Below are positions 61,782 to 64,000 of a stretch of 64,000 bases of DNA, piece after piece (position 1 is the stretch's first letter; each line of letters opens with the position of its first letter). The notes below the pieces were generated by a model, which saw only the letters and a program-made list of their open reading frames with translations, did no database searches and was not told where the DNA came from. Position numbers and translations under genes: made by a program. Source of the stretch: Pseudomonas putida (GTDB lineage: Bacteria > Pseudomonadota > Gammaproteobacteria > Pseudomonadales > Pseudomonadaceae); assembly GCF_001941965.1 (NCBI RefSeq), contig NZ_MKZO01000021.1, positions 1-64,000 of the forward strand, read 5' to 3'.

Positions 61782-62879
61782 GTGATCCAGACCCCGTACT
61801 ACCTCATCGACAAAACCAAGCTGCTGAGCAACCTGGAAAAGATCGCCTACGTGCGCGAGAACTCCGGGGCCAAGGCCTTGCTGGCACTCAAGTGCTTCGC
61901 CACCTGGTCGGTGTTTGACCTGATGCAGCAGTACATGGACGGCACCACTTCGTCCTCGCTCTACGAGCTCAAGCTCGGTCGCCAGAAGTTCGAGGGCGAG
62001 ACCCACGCCTACAGCGTGGCCTGGGCCGACGACGAGATCGAAGAGATGCTCGCCAACTGCGACAAGATCATCTTCAACTCCATCGGCCAGCTGCAGCGCT
62101 TCGCCGAGGCGTCCGAGGGCAAGGTCCGCGGTCTGCGGGTCAACCCGCAGGTGAGCAGCTCCGACTACCTGCTGGCCGACCCGGCCCGCCCCTTCAGCCG
62201 CCTCGGCGAGTGGGACCCGGTCAAGGTCGAAGCGGTGATCGAGCAGATCTCCGGCTTCATGTTCCACAACAACTGCGAGAACGGCGATTTCGCGCTGTTC
62301 GACAAGATGCTCGGGACCATCGAGGAACGCTTCGGCCACCTGCTGCACAAGGTCGAATGGGTCAGCCTCGGCGGCGGCATCCACTTCACCGGCGAAGGCT
62401 ATGCCCTGGATGCGTTCTGCGCACGCCTGAAGTCGTTCTCCGAAACCTATGGCGTGCAGGTCTACCTGGAGCCGGGCGAAGCGGCGATCACCAACAGCGC
62501 CTCGCTGGAAGTGACCGTGCTCGACACCCTGTTCAACGGCAAGCACCTGGCCGTGGTCGACAGCTCGATCGAAGCGCACATGCTCGACCTGCTGATCTAC
62601 CGTCTCAACGCCAAGATGGCCCCCAACGATGGCGAGCACACCTACATGGTCTGCGGCAAATCGTGCCTGGCCGGCGACATCTTCGGCGAGTACCAATTCG
62701 ATCGTCCGCTGACCATCGGCGATCGGCTGTCGTTCATCGACGCAGCGGGCTACACCATGGTCAAGAAAAACTGGTTCAACGGCCTGAAAATGCCGTCCAT
62801 CGTAGTGAAACAACTCGACGGTAGCGTCGAGGTGGTTCGTGAGTTCGGTTTCGAAGACTACCTGTCCAGCCTTTCCTGA
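61782..62879 (+). CDS. nspC: Carboxynorspermidine/carboxyspermidine decarboxylase
   Basis: A 365-residue PLP enzyme of the alanine-racemase fold: PLP lysine Lys37 in KALLALKCFATWSVF, GFMFHNNCEN, SLGGGIHFTGEGY, EPGEAAI and the CGKSCLAGDIF motif near the C-terminus. It decarboxylates carboxy(nor)spermidine to (nor)spermidine, the second step of the alternative pathway that needs no S-adenosylmethionine. The start is GTG with GGAG eight bases upstream. Confidence 0.92.
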   Translation: MIQTPYYLIDKTKLLSNLEKIAYVRENSGAKALLALKCFATWSVFDLMQQYMDGTTSSSLYELKLGRQKFEGETHAYSVAWADDEIEEMLANCDKIIFNSIGQLQRFAEASEGKVRGLRVNPQVSSSDYLLADPARPFSRLGEWDPVKVEAVIEQISGFMFHNNCENGDFALFDKMLGTIEERFGHLLHKVEWVSLGGGIHFTGEGYALDAFCARLKSFSETYGVQVYLEPGEAAITNSASLEVTVLDTLFNGKHLAVVDSSIEAHMLDLLIYRLNAKMAPNDGEHTYMVCGKSCLAGDIFGEYQFDRPLTIGDRLSFIDAAGYTMVKKNWFNGLKMPSIVVKQLDGSVEVVREFGFEDYLSSLS

Positions 62880-62905
62880 GCTGGCAGATAAGGAGAGATA
62901 GAGAA

Positions 62906-64000
62906 TTGAAGAAGAACGTTCTTATCATTGGTGCAGGAGGTGTCGCCAAGGTGGTGGCCCACAAGTGCGCGCAGCACAACGACGAACTCGGTCGTATTGC
63001 AATTGCGTCGCGGAACATCTCCAAATGCCAGGCCATCATCGACAGCGTCAAGGCCAAGGGTAGCCTCAAGGTACCCGCCGACATCCAGGCCTTCTCGCTC
63101 AATGCACTCGATGTCGAGGCGACCAAGGCGTTGATCCGCGAGACCGAATCGCAGATCGTCATCAACGTCGGTTCCGCCTTCCTCAACATGTCGGTGCTGC
63201 GTGCCTGCATCGATACCGGTGTGGCCTACCTGGACACCGCGATCCACGAAGAACCGGGCAAGATCTGCGAAACCCCGCCCTGGTATGGCAACTACGAGTG
63301 GAAACACCTCGAGGAATGCCAGCAGAAGAACATTACCGCCATTCTCGGTGTCGGCTTCGACCCGGGTGTGGTCAACGCCTATGCGGCGTTGGCGAAGCAA
63401 CAGTACTTCGACCGCATCGACTCGATCGACATCCTCGACGTCAATGCCGGCTCGCACGGCAAGTACTTCGCCACCAACTTCGATCCGGAAATCAACTTCC
63501 GTGAATTCACCGGGCAGGTGTGGAGCTGGCAGAACAGCCAGTGGACCAGCAACACCATGTTCGAAGTGAAGCGTACCGACGACCTGCCGGTGGTCGGCTC
63601 GCAGAACCTCTACCTCACCGGCCACGATGAAGTGCACTCGCTGTCGAAGAACCTCGACGTGCCCAACGTGCGTTTCTGGATGAGCTTCGGCGAGCACTAC
63701 ATCAATGTGTTCACCGTGCTGAAGAACCTCGGCCTGCTCTCCGAGCAACCGGTGAAGACCGCCGAAGGCCTGGAAGTGGTGCCGTTGAAAGTGGTCAAGG
63801 CGGTGCTGCCGGATCCGTCCTCGCTGGCGCCGGGCTACACCGGCAAGACCTGCATCGGTGACCTGGTCAAGGGCACCAAGGATGGCCAGCCGCGCGAAGT
63901 CTTCATCTACAACGTGGCCGACCACGAAGAAGCCTACGCCGAGACCGACAGCCAGGGCATCTCCTACACCGCCGGTGTACCGCCCGTGGCTGCGGCCCTG
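62906..64000 (+). CDS. Carboxynorspermidine synthase/dehydrogenase (saccharopine dehydrogenase family), cut by the window edge
   Basis: The first 365 codons of a protein starting at TTG 62906 (AAGGAG ten bases upstream): KKNVLIIGAGGVAKVVAHKC is the NADPH-binding Rossmann start, followed by INVGSAFLNMSVLRACIDTG, ILGVGFDPGVVNAYAALA and VPLKVVKAVLPDPSSLAPGY. It joins a diamine with aspartate semialdehyde and reduces the imine, making the substrate of NspC. The reading frame is open to the last base; about 50 residues are probably missing. It follows nspC by 26 bases. Confidence 0.9.
   Translation, partial: MKKNVLIIGAGGVAKVVAHKCAQHNDELGRIAIASRNISKCQAIIDSVKAKGSLKVPADIQAFSLNALDVEATKALIRETESQIVINVGSAFLNMSVLRACIDTGVAYLDTAIHEEPGKICETPPWYGNYEWKHLEECQQKNITAILGVGFDPGVVNAYAALAKQQYFDRIDSIDILDVNAGSHGKYFATNFDPEINFREFTGQVWSWQNSQWTSNTMFEVKRTDDLPVVGSQNLYLTGHDEVHSLSKNLDVPNVRFWMSFGEHYINVFTVLKNLGLLSEQPVKTAEGLEVVPLKVVKAVLPDPSSLAPGYTGKTCIGDLVKGTKDGQPREVFIYNVADHEEAYAETDSQGISYTAGVPPVAAAL

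Overview
The window is high-GC DNA from a Pseudomonas, most likely of the fluorescens lineage. The evidence is the house-keeping style of the genes, dense ATGA/GTGA overlaps, a tRNA-Gln, polyamine and molybdenum hydroxylase genes, and about a dozen copies of the REP element with core GCTGGCTTGCCAGCGAT, mostly as head-to-head pairs in intergenic gaps. No integrase, transposase, rRNA or CRISPR array is visible. Species cannot be fixed from sequence reading alone.

Layout: 0.2-2.6 kb, a GNAT acetyltransferase and two tandem paralogous LysR regulators joined by ATGA overlaps. 2.6-6.3 kb (minus), a coiled-coil hypothetical gene, then a signalling operon of a winged-helix-like protein, a membrane diguanylate cyclase and a soluble PAS-PAS-MCP protein resembling BdlA. 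6.5-16.1 kb, a molybdenum-hydroxylase island: a periplasmic IorA/IorB/tri-haem cytochrome c system, XdhC, a PaoABC-like enzyme without an export signal, and a MocA-like nucleotidyltransferase. 16.1-17.1 kb, a non-coding repeat field. 17.2-23.8 kb, a ChrR-like cupin followed by a four-gene exopolysaccharide-type operon: zinc-ribbon/degenerate-GGDEF regulator, processive GT2 synthase, a TolC-like protein fused to a putative glycoside-hydrolase domain, and a HlyD-like adaptor. This is the best candidate for an under-described system.

23.9-38.4 kb holds two metal-uptake-like clusters. The first is a TonB receptor, a binding protein and a di-haem cytochrome in one overlapping operon. The second is a FecBCDE-type ABC importer, a divergent IclR regulator, a second TonB receptor and an NtaA/DszA-type flavin monooxygenase. 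Related ATTGCGGAAT sites occur in front of the ATPase and receptor genes, and a Fur-like box precedes the receptor.

38.4-43.2 kb carries an OsmC-YcaO fusion, a GH15 hydrolase, DUF3079 and NIPSNAP. 43.5-47.3 kb is a PuuA-PotF-PuuB polyamine module flanked by two near-identical REP pairs. 47.4-51.7 kb is an AraC regulator divergent from a TorF-like porin, a secreted CocE-type hydrolase and DUF3237. 51.8-55.1 kb is LysR, GST, LLM oxidoreductase and RhtB exporter. 55.4-57.9 kb has tRNA-Gln, an amidase and a small winged-helix protein. 58.2-59.9 kb is a lower-GC patch with a broken PAAR/DUF6402 type VI effector and two related membrane-anchored small proteins. 60-64 kb has an ArcD-like antiporter, carboxynorspermidine decarboxylase (nspC) and its dehydrogenase partner, cut by the window edge.
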